Positions 54,825-63,805 of a DNA stretch of 64,000 bases are shown in pieces. Both the position numbers and the translations under genes were made by a program. The number at the start of each line of letters is the position of its first letter. Positions within the stretch are counted from its first letter, which is position 1. The notes below the pieces were generated by a model. The model was given only the letters and a program-made list of their open reading frames with translations. It had not been told where the DNA came from and made no database searches. Origin of the DNA: Pedomonas mirosovicensis (GTDB taxonomy: Bacteria > Pseudomonadota > Alphaproteobacteria > Sphingomonadales > Sphingomonadaceae); the NCBI RefSeq assembly GCF_022569295.1, contig NZ_JAKFIA010000002.1:756001-820000 (forward strand), written 5' to 3'.

Positions 54825-54869
54825 CAGAAATTTACCGCGCAGAAATTCGCCGCGCAGAAATTCGCCGCG
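54825..54869 (+). repeat. Three tandem 15-bp repeats in the TonB-receptor leader
   Basis: CAGAAATTTACCGCG, CAGAAATTCGCCGCG and CAGAAATTCGCCGCG follow one another without spacer (54825-54839, 54840-54854, 54855-54869). The 15-base period is a multiple of three, so copy number would not shift the upstream open frame. Function unknown; possible regulator array or slippage-generated repeat. Confidence 0.75.
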
Positions 54870-54931
54870 ATGCCGCATCGGCCGCATCGCAAAAATCCGA
54901 AAATTCCCTTACCGACAATCAAGGATGTATC

Positions 54932-57583
54932 ATGATTGACCGTGCTGACCGCGCGCGCCTGCTTTATGGGCGCGCGGCTTCCGCCATCGCCCTGGTGGCT
55001 GGGCTGCTTCAGGCCGCGCCCGCCTTCGCCGCCGAGGCGGACACTGCCGAGACCGCAGCGCTTGACCAGATTACCGTCACCGGCAGCGCCTATAAAAATG
55101 CCGAGGAAATCGCCACCCGCCGCAACTCGCTGGTGGTGGTCGACACCCTGGCGCAGGACGACACGGGCGACCTTGCCGACCAATCCCTTTCCGAAGCGCT
55201 GACCCGCGTCGTCGGCGTGTCCACCATGCAGGTGCTCTACGCCGAAACCGAAAGCACCTACGTGGCGGTGCGCGGCATCACGCCGGACCTCAACCACGTA
55301 TCGATCGACGGCATCAGCATGGCCTCGCTTTCCAACGGCGGCAATGCGGAACGCCGCGTCGACCTGGCGCTGATCCCTGCCCAGGCCGCGCGCAAGACGG
55401 AAATCTACAAGACCTTCACGGCGGACCAGGAATCGGGCGCTGTCGGCGGCATCATCAATATCGTGCCGCACAGCGCCTTTGACAGCCGTGACGGGAAATT
55501 CTTCGTCGACGCCTTCGCCAATTACCGGGACTATGACGACGTGCCGGGCGGCAACAGCCGCAAATACACCGGCTCGCCGTGGAGCGGCGGCATCAAGGGC
55601 CTGTGGACCAAGACCTTCGGCGCGGACGATCAGTTCGGCATCGTGCTGAGCGGCACGTTCCAGCAAAAATCCTACGACGAGACCAAGTTCAATCCGAACG
55701 GGCGCACCTACTACACGGCCGACGGCGAGAGCACCTCGCCGGACAGCCCGGACTGGAACGGCCTCTACCCGGCGCCGCAGGCGTTCGTGAGCTACGACTA
55801 TACCAACCTGGTGCGGAATTTCGGCGGCTCGGCGATGCTGGAATATCGCCCGTCGATCGACTGGTACGCCTCGCTGATGGTGTTCGACTACAAGCAGATC
55901 GAGCACCAGACCATGAACGCGGCGACGCTGCGCGCCTTCCGCAACATCACCAACCAGACGGATACGGGCGGCACGCTCGAGGTGCCCGATATCCGCACCG
56001 AATATCAGTACGACCGCTGGGAGACCGAAAATCGCGGCGCGATTTTCAAGACCTGCCACGACTTTGACCCGGTCTCGAACATCCAGTTCCGCGCGGGCTA
56101 TGTGAAGTCCTACTTCAACGACGACTTCAACGAGGCGATCTACCAGGCCAAGCCGGGGGACCTGCTGGTCAATTACGACGCCAGCGGCGGCACCGACACC
56201 TTCACGCTCAACCACCCGGAATATCTGACGGACGCCGGCAGCTATACCCTGCTCTCCGCCCGCGACATGTGGAACCGGGCCCGGGCCGAGACCTGGGAAA
56301 TCAAGCTGGACTACACCCACAACCTGGACGTGGACAGCACGGGCTTCGGCTACAAGCTCGGCGGCGGCGTGCGCGACATGTCGATGAACCGGGACAAGAG
56401 CTACCTCAACTACGTCTCCGATAAATCGGTGCTCGGCGATATCGCCTACAACCCGAACTACACGCCGTGGATGTTCAACGCGCCGGTTTTGTGGATCGAC
56501 CAGGAGGCCTTCGCCAACACCGTAAAACCGGGCCTCGCCGTCAACGAAACCGCCTCAGCCAACAACGGCATCAGCGGTGATTACTCCTACGGCGAGACCA
56601 TCGCCTACGCCTACGCCTCGGCGTCCTACGCCACCGACACCACCCGCGTGATCGCCGGCGTGCGCTTCGATGCGGCGGACTACAACGCGGCGGTGCCCTA
56701 CGCCGTGGGCGGCGTCTACCAGACGACGTTCAAGGACTACGACGGCGACTACAAGCACTTCCTGCCCTCGCTGCACGTCATCCACGCGTTCCGCGACGAC
56801 CTGCGCCTTAAGGCCTCCTACAGCCGCACGGTTGGCCGCGCGGCCCCGCAGGACATCGCCCAGCCGGAAACCGTGAACGAGGACAGCTTCTCCATCAGCC
56901 GGGGCAACCCGGACCTGAAGCCGCGCGTCTCCGACAACCTCGATGCCAACCTGGAATATTATTTCAACCAGGGTCAGGGCTTCGTCAGCTTCGGCGCGTT
57001 CGCCAAGTTCATCAAGGACGACATTTACGACTTGAAGACCGAGCAGCTGATCGACGGCGTGAGCTGGACCGTCAGCACGCCGATGAACGCCAACACCTCG
57101 AAAATGCGCGGCCTTGAGTTCCAATACGTCAACAACCGCATCCCCGGCCTGCCGGGCTTCCTGAAGGACCGGTTGGGCGTGTCGTTCAATGTCACCCGCA
57201 CCTGGGGCGACATGGACTTCCAGTCCGGCGACATCGAGCAGCACCTCAACCGCATGATGTTCCAGCGCGAGTGGATGGGCAACGCGGCGGTGTTCTACCA
57301 GCTGCCCAACAAGGGCGAGGTGCGCGTCGCCTACAATTACCAGAGCGACTACATCGACGGCGTGGGTGCAAGCCCGTGGCTGAACCGGGGCCCGCAGGGC
57401 CGTGGGCGGCTGGATGCCTCCGTCCGCCTCGGCGTGGGCGAGGACTGGATCGTCAAGCTTCAGGCCAACAACATTTTGGATGAAAAAATGTACCTGGGCT
57501 ACACGGAGGACCTGTCGATCCGCCGCGCGGCGATCAAGACCGGCCGGTCCTTCTTCATCAACCTGATCTACAAGCCCCTCTAA
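54932..57583 (+). CDS. TonB-dependent outer-membrane receptor, probably iron-regulated
   Basis: 883 residues from the ATG at 54932, preceded by AAGGATG and followed by a signal peptide (AASAIALVAGLLQAAPAFAAEA). TonB-box-like ALDQITVTGSAY, plug with LSEALTRVVGVSTMQ and VAVRGITPDLNHVSIDGI, KTFTADQESGAVGGIINI, then barrel strands ending in FFINLIYKPL. A Fur-box-like site upstream suggests siderophore uptake. The next gene, a PhoD-type phosphatase, suggests instead phosphate-ester or phosphorylated-ligand use. Substrate undecided. Confidence 0.92.
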   Translation: MIDRADRARLLYGRAASAIALVAGLLQAAPAFAAEADTAETAALDQITVTGSAYKNAEEIATRRNSLVVVDTLAQDDTGDLADQSLSEALTRVVGVSTMQVLYAETESTYVAVRGITPDLNHVSIDGISMASLSNGGNAERRVDLALIPAQAARKTEIYKTFTADQESGAVGGIINIVPHSAFDSRDGKFFVDAFANYRDYDDVPGGNSRKYTGSPWSGGIKGLWTKTFGADDQFGIVLSGTFQQKSYDETKFNPNGRTYYTADGESTSPDSPDWNGLYPAPQAFVSYDYTNLVRNFGGSAMLEYRPSIDWYASLMVFDYKQIEHQTMNAATLRAFRNITNQTDTGGTLEVPDIRTEYQYDRWETENRGAIFKTCHDFDPVSNIQFRAGYVKSYFNDDFNEAIYQAKPGDLLVNYDASGGTDTFTLNHPEYLTDAGSYTLLSARDMWNRARAETWEIKLDYTHNLDVDSTGFGYKLGGGVRDMSMNRDKSYLNYVSDKSVLGDIAYNPNYTPWMFNAPVLWIDQEAFANTVKPGLAVNETASANNGISGDYSYGETIAYAYASASYATDTTRVIAGVRFDAADYNAAVPYAVGGVYQTTFKDYDGDYKHFLPSLHVIHAFRDDLRLKASYSRTVGRAAPQDIAQPETVNEDSFSISRGNPDLKPRVSDNLDANLEYYFNQGQGFVSFGAFAKFIKDDIYDLKTEQLIDGVSWTVSTPMNANTSKMRGLEFQYVNNRIPGLPGFLKDRLGVSFNVTRTWGDMDFQSGDIEQHLNRMMFQREWMGNAAVFYQLPNKGEVRVAYNYQSDYIDGVGASPWLNRGPQGRGRLDASVRLGVGEDWIVKLQANNILDEKMYLGYTEDLSIRRAAIKTGRSFFINLIYKPL

Positions 57584-57590
57584 AAATGCG

Positions 57591-57636
57591 GGGACGGGCG
57601 AGGCGGCGAAAATGCCCCTCGCCCTTCCCCTTTTTC
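57591..57636 (+). terminator. Terminator-like hairpin after the TonB receptor
   Basis: GGGCGAGG (57596-57603) pairs with CCTCGCCC (57617-57624), followed by TTCCCCTTTTT. It sits eight to fifty bases after the receptor stop and ends 36 bases before the phosphatase ATG. Termination may be partial, since the two genes look functionally linked. Confidence 0.55.
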
Positions 57637-57671
57637 GCCGTTGCGTTTTTCGCTTTCAAGGATGCGCCACC

Positions 57672-59210
57672 ATGAAGCTTGACCGTCGCTCGCTCCTCAA
57701 GACCGCAGGCAGCCTGGCGATTTTCTCCGGCCTTGCGCCCCACATGACGTGGGCGAAATCGCTGGGAGCCTATCCCTTCACCCTTGGCATCGCCTCGGGC
57801 GATCCCTGGCCGGGCGGCTTCGTGCTGTGGACCCGCCTCGCCCCAAAGCCGCTTGAGGAGCATGGCGGCATGCCCATGGCGATCGTGCCGGTGGGCTATG
57901 AAATCGCAGAGGACGAGGGTTTCCGCCGCATCGTTGCAACCGGCACGGCGGAGGCCCGGCCGGAGCTGGGCCATTCGGTGCATGTGGAGGCAAGCGGGCT
58001 GCAACCGGGCCGGCGCTACTGGTATCGCTTCTCGGCAGGCGGCGAGGTAAGCCCGGTCGGCACGGTAAAAACCGCCCCGGCGCAAGGCGCGATGGTTGAC
58101 CGGGTGCGCCTCGGCGTGGCGGGCTGCCAGCATTACGAGAGCGGATTTTACACCGCCTACCAGTATCTGGCCAAGGAGCCGGAGCTGGACGCTATTTTTC
58201 ACTACGGCGACTATATCTACGAAGGCTCCGGCAACCCCGGCAAGAAGGGGCGCGTGCGCGCCCATGCGGGCGACGAGATTTACAGCCTCGATGACTACCG
58301 CCGCCGCTACGCCCAGTACAAGACCGATCCGGATTTGCAGGCGGCCCATGCCGCAGCGGCGTTCCTGGCGTCCTACGACGACCATGAGGTGGACAACAAC
58401 TGGGCATCGACCCACGACCAGGATGGCACGCCGCCGGAATTTTTCCTGCTGCGCCGCCTTGCTGCCATGCAGGCATGGTATGAGAACATGCCGGTGCGCC
58501 GCGCGCAGCTGCCGGCCAACGGCCAGCTGACCATGTTCCGCCGGCTGGATTACGGCAGCCTCCTGCGCGTGCACATTCTCGATACCCGGCAATACCGCAC
58601 CGACCAGCGCTGCAGCGCAAACGAGACCAAGCCGTGCCGCCGTGACGCGGACCCGGTGGAGACCATGCTGGGCGAGCGCCAGGAGCGCTGGCTGGGCGAA
58701 GGGTTGACGGGCGGCAGCCGCTGGAACCTGCTCGCCCAGCAGGTGATGGTGATGCCGATGGCCTACCCGGCCTCCCGCAAGGCGGGCCCGGTCAATAACG
58801 ATTCCTGGAGCGGCTACCCTGAGGCCCGCCGCCGCCTCGTGCAGCAGATCGAGGAGCGCAGGCTCACCAACGTGGTGATCGCCACGGGCGACGTGCACAA
58901 GCACCACGCCGGCAACCTGCCGTTACGCGACGAGGACCTGACCGGCCCCGCCATCGCGACAGAGTTCGTCGCCACCTCCATTAGCTCGGACGGTGACGGG
59001 GAAGCGCTGCCCGCCAGCTGGCGGGACGTGCCCGCCAACAACCCGCACTGCAAGCTGTTCAACGGCCAGCGGGGCTATCAGGTGTTGAACGTTACGCCAA
59101 AGGAATGGCACACCGACGTGCGGGTGGTCGACAAGGTCTCGACCCTGGGCGGAACCCTTTCCACCCTTGCGCGGTTCTCCGTCGATCCGGAGAAGCCGGG
59201 CCTCGACTAA
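57672..59210 (+). CDS. PhoD-family alkaline phosphatase/phosphodiesterase, Tat-exported
   Basis: 512 residues from the ATG at 57672 (AAGGATG upstream). The Tat signal is DRRSLLKTAGSLAIFSGLA. An N-terminal Ig-like domain (about 35-140) precedes the metallophosphatase core with VAGCQHYESGFYTAYQYL, HYGDYIYEGSG, SYDDHEVDNNW and ATGDVHKHH, which supply the Fe/Ca ligands of PhoD. Enzymes of this family hydrolyse phosphodiesters and monoesters in the periplasm and use Fe(III) plus calcium. Pairing with a TonB receptor suggests release of phosphate from, or processing of, an imported compound. Ends 115 bases before the efflux operon. Confidence 0.93.
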   Translation: MKLDRRSLLKTAGSLAIFSGLAPHMTWAKSLGAYPFTLGIASGDPWPGGFVLWTRLAPKPLEEHGGMPMAIVPVGYEIAEDEGFRRIVATGTAEARPELGHSVHVEASGLQPGRRYWYRFSAGGEVSPVGTVKTAPAQGAMVDRVRLGVAGCQHYESGFYTAYQYLAKEPELDAIFHYGDYIYEGSGNPGKKGRVRAHAGDEIYSLDDYRRRYAQYKTDPDLQAAHAAAAFLASYDDHEVDNNWASTHDQDGTPPEFFLLRRLAAMQAWYENMPVRRAQLPANGQLTMFRRLDYGSLLRVHILDTRQYRTDQRCSANETKPCRRDADPVETMLGERQERWLGEGLTGGSRWNLLAQQVMVMPMAYPASRKAGPVNNDSWSGYPEARRRLVQQIEERRLTNVVIATGDVHKHHAGNLPLRDEDLTGPAIATEFVATSISSDGDGEALPASWRDVPANNPHCKLFNGQRGYQVLNVTPKEWHTDVRVVDKVSTLGGTLSTLARFSVDPEKPGLD

Positions 59211-59324
59211 GGCCCCGGCACGCCCCGCATTTCGCGCCGACATCGCCTCCTGCGCGGCGGACCTGCAACCTTTGGCCACGCTGCTGGTTGCCGAAGTGTC
59301 AGGTATCGCCGGGAGGAGGCGGCG

Positions 59325-61013
59325 TTGGCGGAACCTCCCTACAAACTGCTGGAGCCCCTGCCGAAGTGGACGCCGGAGGAACGGCCGGTCATTCCGGGCT
59401 CGCCGGCCAAGCTGGAGCATAGCCCCAGGGTTCGGGCCGCCTACATCTGCACGGCGGTGCTGGTTGGCATCACGGGCGGCCTCGGCAATGCCCTGGTGAC
59501 CGCCAACCTGCCGACCATCCAGGGCGAGCTGGGGCTGACCCCGGTGGAGGGCGCATGGTTGCCGGCGGCCTACATCATGGTCACGGTTTCGGCCAACCTG
59601 CTGGTGTTCAAATTCCGCCAGCAGTTCGGCATCCGCCTGTTCGCGGAGATCGGCCTTACCCTCTACGCCATATTGACGCTGCTGCATGTGGTGGTGCGGG
59701 ATTATCCCATGGCGCTGTTCGTGCGCGCGGCCAGCGGCCTTGCGGGCGCGCCCATGACATCGCTGGGGCTGCTCTATGCCATCCAGGCCTTCAAGAAGAA
59801 GGACATAGGGCGGGCCATCGTCGTCGGTTTCGGCATTTCACAGCTGGCAACGCCGCTGGCGTGGGTGCTCTCGCCCGCGCTGCTGGACCTTGGGGAATGG
59901 AACGCGCTTTACGTGTTCGAAAGCGGGCTGGCGTTCCTGTCGCTGGCCGCAGTGGTGGTGCTGAAGCTGCCAAGGGGCATGCGGATCCAGGTGTTCGAGC
60001 CGCTCGATTTCCTCACCTTCCTGCTGGCGGCCCCGGCCCTTGCCCTCATCGGCGCCGTGCTGGCGCAGGGGCGGGTCGAGTGGTGGAGCGACCAGCCGTG
60101 GATGGCCTGGGCCATCATCGCCGCGATCGTGCTCCTGAGCGCGGCCTTCCTGATCGAGCATCACCGCCGCAACCCGCTGATCCAAACCCGATGGCTCGGC
60201 ACCCTGCCCATGGCGCGATTTACCCTCGGCGCGCTCACCATCCGCTTTCTGCTGGCCGAGCAGACCTTCGGCGCGGTCGGCATGCTGCGAACCCTCGGCA
60301 TGGGACCGGACCAGCTGCAATCGCTCTATGCAGTCATCCTCGCCGGCATCCTCGTCGGACTGGTTACGAGCGCGACGACCTTCAGCCGCGAGGCGATCGT
60401 CCCGCAGATTCTCGTCTCCGTCGCGCTCATTTGCATTGCCAGCTTCATCGATGCGACCGCCACCAGCCTGGACCGGCCCCAGCAGTTCTTCTTCAGCCAG
60501 TTTCTGATGGCGATCGCGGGCGGGCTATTCTTCGGCCCGATGCTGCTGGCCGGCTTCAACCGGGCCCTGCAGCAAGGCCCCAACTACATCGTCACCTTCG
60601 TGGTGCTGTTCTCCATCACCCAGAACCTGGGCGGCCTGGCGGGGCCGGCCTTGCTGAACACCTTCCAGCAGTTCCGCGAGCATGAGTATTCCAGCGAGAT
60701 CACGGCGGACATCAACCCCACCAACCCGGTGGTGGCCGGGCGGCTGCAATTGCAGGGGCAGATCTACGGCCGGGTGATGACCGACCCGGTGCGGCGCCAG
60801 GCGCAGGGCACCGCGCAGCTGGGGCAAATCGCAACGCGCGAGGCCAACGTCCTTGCCTACAACGACGTTTTCCTTCTGACCGGGGCAATGGCCATGGCCT
60901 ACCTGGCCTGGTCCCTGATTTTCGTGGTCGGCCGGGCGCGGCGCGCCAGGGCGGAGGCCCAGGCAAGCGCCGGACCCGGCCAGGGACCGGCTCTACAAGG
61001 GAACCCGAGATGA
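59325..61013 (+). CDS. MFS multidrug exporter, DHA2 family (EmrB-like)
   Basis: 562 residues with about 14 hydrophobic segments, starting RAAYICTAVLVGITGGLGNALV and including NLPTIQGELGLTPVEGAWLPAAYIM, the segment-1/2 region typical of EmrB. Start is TTG at 59325, fixed by GGAGGAGG upstream; no ATG gives a better frame. Inner-membrane proton antiporter of a tripartite pump. It overlaps the next gene by four bases. Expels hydrophobic drugs, bile-salt-like compounds or fatty acids in relatives; substrate here unknown. Confidence 0.93.
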   Translation: MAEPPYKLLEPLPKWTPEERPVIPGSPAKLEHSPRVRAAYICTAVLVGITGGLGNALVTANLPTIQGELGLTPVEGAWLPAAYIMVTVSANLLVFKFRQQFGIRLFAEIGLTLYAILTLLHVVVRDYPMALFVRAASGLAGAPMTSLGLLYAIQAFKKKDIGRAIVVGFGISQLATPLAWVLSPALLDLGEWNALYVFESGLAFLSLAAVVVLKLPRGMRIQVFEPLDFLTFLLAAPALALIGAVLAQGRVEWWSDQPWMAWAIIAAIVLLSAAFLIEHHRRNPLIQTRWLGTLPMARFTLGALTIRFLLAEQTFGAVGMLRTLGMGPDQLQSLYAVILAGILVGLVTSATTFSREAIVPQILVSVALICIASFIDATATSLDRPQQFFFSQFLMAIAGGLFFGPMLLAGFNRALQQGPNYIVTFVVLFSITQNLGGLAGPALLNTFQQFREHEYSSEITADINPTNPVVAGRLQLQGQIYGRVMTDPVRRQAQGTAQLGQIATREANVLAYNDVFLLTGAMAMAYLAWSLIFVVGRARRARAEAQASAGPGQGPALQGNPR

Positions 61014-62209
61014 CCGAGCGAGACGCTCCAGACCCATCCGAGACGCCCAGGCCGCCGGAGTGGAATGACGACGACACCGACGCGGCGAGCCCGCAGGAGG
61101 CCCAGACGGCTGAGGCCGGCGAGGAGACGCCCAAGATCCTGCGCCCCAGCCGGCAGACCGTACTCATCATGGCGGTGGTGGCGCTCGCCGGCATTTTGAT
61201 GGTGTTGTGGGCGTGGAAGCTGTGGCCGTTCGAGACCAGCATGGTGACGACCGAGAACAGCTATGTGCGCGGGCAGATCACCGTGCTGGCCCCGCAGGTG
61301 AACGGCTATATCGCCGACGTTGCGGTGCAGGACTTCCAACACGTGAGGAAGGGCCAGCCCTTGGTGCGGATCGATGATCGCATCTACCGGGCGCGGGTGG
61401 AGCAGGCCGAGGCCCAGCTGGCCGCCGCCAGGGCCGAGCTGGCCAACGCCACCCAGACCATCGCCCAGAACGAGGCGACGCTGGGCGCGCGCCAGGCCGA
61501 CCTGATGGCGGCGGAGGCGGAGCTGGAGCGGGCGCAGGCGGACGAGCGGCGCGTGGAGGAACTGGCGGCGCGGGGCTCGGTCGCGTTGCGGGAACGGGAC
61601 CAGGTGCGCGCCGGGGCAAAGGCGGCGGCGGCCAACGTACAGAAGGCCCGCGCGGCCATCGACATCGCCGAGGAGACCCTCATCGCCTCCCGCGTTGCCC
61701 AGAAGCGGCTGGAAGCCCAGGTGGCGCAGGCAGGAGCCCAGCTGAACCTTGCGCGCATCGACCTGGCCAATACGGTAATCACTGCCCCGCGCGATGGCCA
61801 GATCAGCGAGGCCTCGGTGCGGCTGGGCCAGTATGTGGCGGCCGGCACCCAACTGATGTTCCTGGTGCCGCCGGATTTGTGGGTGGTGGCCAACTACAAG
61901 GAAACCCAGACCGCCAACATGCGGGTGGGCCAGAAGGCCTGGTTCACGGTGGATGCGCTCGACCACGCCCGGCTGACCGGGCGGGTGCAGCGGTTCGCCC
62001 CGGCCACGGGCTCGGAGTTCAGCGTCATCCGCCCCGATAACGCCAGCGGCAACTTCACCAAGGTGGTGCAGCGCATTCCGGTGCGAATCCGCATCGACCC
62101 CGGCCAGCCGCTGGCCGCCCGGCTGCGGCCCGGCATGTCGGTGGTGACGCGGGTGGACACCAGCGGCAATGCCGAAGACGGGGCCGAGCGGCGGAGGCAG
62201 ACCCGATGA
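61010..62209 (+). CDS. HlyD/EmrA-type periplasmic adaptor
   Basis: 399 residues. One N-terminal membrane segment (TVLIMAVVALAGILMVLWAW), lipoyl-like halves VTVLAPQVNGYIADVAVQDF and VITAPRDGQISEASVRLG, a long Ala/Glu/Gln-rich coiled coil (about 125-230), and a beta-barrel with LWVVANYKETQTANMRVG. It bridges the EmrB-like pump and the outer-membrane channel. ATG overlaps the previous stop (ATGA) and its end overlaps the next start by four bases. Confidence 0.93.
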   Translation: MTERDAPDPSETPRPPEWNDDDTDAASPQEAQTAEAGEETPKILRPSRQTVLIMAVVALAGILMVLWAWKLWPFETSMVTTENSYVRGQITVLAPQVNGYIADVAVQDFQHVRKGQPLVRIDDRIYRARVEQAEAQLAAARAELANATQTIAQNEATLGARQADLMAAEAELERAQADERRVEELAARGSVALRERDQVRAGAKAAAANVQKARAAIDIAEETLIASRVAQKRLEAQVAQAGAQLNLARIDLANTVITAPRDGQISEASVRLGQYVAAGTQLMFLVPPDLWVVANYKETQTANMRVGQKAWFTVDALDHARLTGRVQRFAPATGSEFSVIRPDNASGNFTKVVQRIPVRIRIDPGQPLAARLRPGMSVVTRVDTSGNAEDGAERRRQTR

Positions 62210-63591
62210 TGCCCCGGCTGCCCGTTGCCGCCGCGACGCTGCTGCTGGCTGCGTGCGGACTTCCGCCCGAGCGGCCGGTGCCGCCGCAGGCGCGGGTGAC
62301 GGCGCCCACAGGCTGGCGCGAGCCCACCAATGCCCTTGGGCAGGTGGAGACCAACTGGTGGCGCGCCTTCGGCGACCCGGCGCTGGCGGCGCTGGTAGAA
62401 GCGGCGCTGGCCAACAACACAGACGTCGCGGCGGCGCTTGCCCGCGTCGAGGAGGCGCGGGCTCAGATCCGCCTCGCCCGCTCGGCCGCCCTGCCCCAGC
62501 TGAATGCGGTGCTGAGCGCGCAGCGCGGCCGCACCTTGCAGGTGACAGGCCCCACCACCGGCACGCAAATCCAGCCCCAGTTGCAGGTGGCGTGGGAGGC
62601 GGACCTGTTCGGGCGCATCCGCACCCTGCGCGAGGCTGCTCGCCTCGGCCTTGAAGCCAGCCGGGCCGACCGGGACGCGGTGCGGCTGGCGGTGGCGGCG
62701 GCAACGGCGCAAGGCTATGTGACCCTCTTGTCGCTCGATGCCCAGCTGTTCGTGACGCAGGAGACCGCCCAGTCCCGCGCGGAGGCGCTGCGCGTGGCCT
62801 CCGACCGCGCCCGGCTGGGCTACACCTCGCAGCTGGAGCTGGCGCAGGCGCAGGCGGAGTATGACGCCGTGCTCCAGGCCATTCCCGAGCTGGAGCGGGC
62901 GGTGCGCCTTCAGGAGAACGCCCTCAGGCTGTTGACCGGGCGGATGCCGGGGCCGATCGACGGGCGCAACGTCATCGACCAACTCCAGACGCCGAGCGTG
63001 CCGGGCACCCTGCCCTCGGCGCTCCTGCGGCGCAGGCCGGACCTGGCGGCGGCCGAGCTGACGCTGGCCGCGCTTGACGCCCAGCTGGCGGCGCGGCGGG
63101 CCGAGTTCCTGCCCCGTGTGCAGCTTTCAGCCGCCGCCGGCCAGCTGCTCACCAATTCGCTGGACTACGATCCCTTGAGCATCTGGAGCCTCGGGGCGAG
63201 CATCCTTGCCCCCCTCTTCTCCGGCGGCCGGCTGGAAGCGCAGGTGGAGGCGGCGACGGCCCAGCGGGACCAGGCCGCCTTCGCCTACCGCGGCGCGGTG
63301 CTGACCGCCTTCGGCGAGGTGGAGGATGCGCTGACCGGCATCGTGCGCTACGGCGAGCAGGTGGAGCATGCCATGAGACGCCGCGCGACGCTCGAGCGCG
63401 CCCTGATGCTGGCCCGCGACCGCTACCAGGCGGGCTATGCCTCCTACCTCGAGGAGCTGGACGCCCAGCGCAACCTCTACTCCACCGAACTGGAGGTCAT
63501 CACCTTGCGCGAGCGCCAGCTCAACAACGTGATCGACCTCTATCGCGCGCTGGGCGGCGGCTGGTTCCCCACAACGGGCAAGCCGCAGTGA
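62206..63591 (+). CDS. Outer-membrane efflux lipoprotein, NodT/OprM family
   Basis: 461 residues. Lipobox LLAACGLPP near residues 16-24, then two TolC-type repeats: NWWRAFGDPALAALVEAAL, WEADLFGRIRTLREAARLG, LPSALLRRRPDLAAAELTLAA, ILAPLFSGGRLEAQVEAA and YEEL-like helices near the C-terminus (RYQAGYASYLEELDAQRNLY). Trimeric outer-membrane channel for the EmrAB-like pump. Encoding all three parts in one overlapping operon makes a self-contained exporter. Confidence 0.93.
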   Translation: MMPRLPVAAATLLLAACGLPPERPVPPQARVTAPTGWREPTNALGQVETNWWRAFGDPALAALVEAALANNTDVAAALARVEEARAQIRLARSAALPQLNAVLSAQRGRTLQVTGPTTGTQIQPQLQVAWEADLFGRIRTLREAARLGLEASRADRDAVRLAVAAATAQGYVTLLSLDAQLFVTQETAQSRAEALRVASDRARLGYTSQLELAQAQAEYDAVLQAIPELERAVRLQENALRLLTGRMPGPIDGRNVIDQLQTPSVPGTLPSALLRRRPDLAAAELTLAALDAQLAARRAEFLPRVQLSAAAGQLLTNSLDYDPLSIWSLGASILAPLFSGGRLEAQVEAATAQRDQAAFAYRGAVLTAFGEVEDALTGIVRYGEQVEHAMRRRATLERALMLARDRYQAGYASYLEELDAQRNLYSTELEVITLRERQLNNVIDLYRALGGGWFPTTGKPQ

Positions 63592-63805
63592 TCGTTTTTT
63601 GCCTATTGACAATGGGACGATAAAATGGTTTTCCTATTGCGATTGGTTTTGAACGACCAGAGGGAGGAAGCGGACCGTGGCGACGAAGGCAAAGGCAGCG
63701 GGGCTGGAGACGACGGGCGGGCAGGCCATCATGGCATGGCTGGCCGCGCTGTGCGTCCGTGCGCTCCTCGCCAGCGTGCGCGGCCTTGTCGGCTACAGCG
63801 GTCGC

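Larger units (their letters stand above)
54212..54931. other. Divergent intergenic region between ahpC and the TonB receptor
   Basis: 720 bases. The ahpC-proximal side has an A+T-rich dyad (54309-54324). The middle (54340-54600) shows nothing I can support. The receptor-proximal side has a Fur-box-like site (54654-54672) and three tandem 15-bp repeats (54825-54869) in the probable leader. An upstream in-frame ATG at 54731 would translate the repeats but lacks a signal peptide, so I treat this stretch as leader. Confidence 0.6.

Noticed and set aside
54825-54869. CRISPR-like array
   Set aside because: The three 15-bp units are directly adjacent with no spacers, and no cas gene is present.
54824-56320. 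498-residue open frame on the minus strand opposite the TonB receptor
   Set aside because: Valine/arginine-rich shadow of the receptor gene, no ribosome site or domain.
60899-62704. 601-residue open frame on the minus strand opposite the EmrA/NodT genes
   Set aside because: Proline/arginine-rich translation typical of antisense GC-rich DNA; the plus-strand genes have overlapping starts, lipobox and family motifs.
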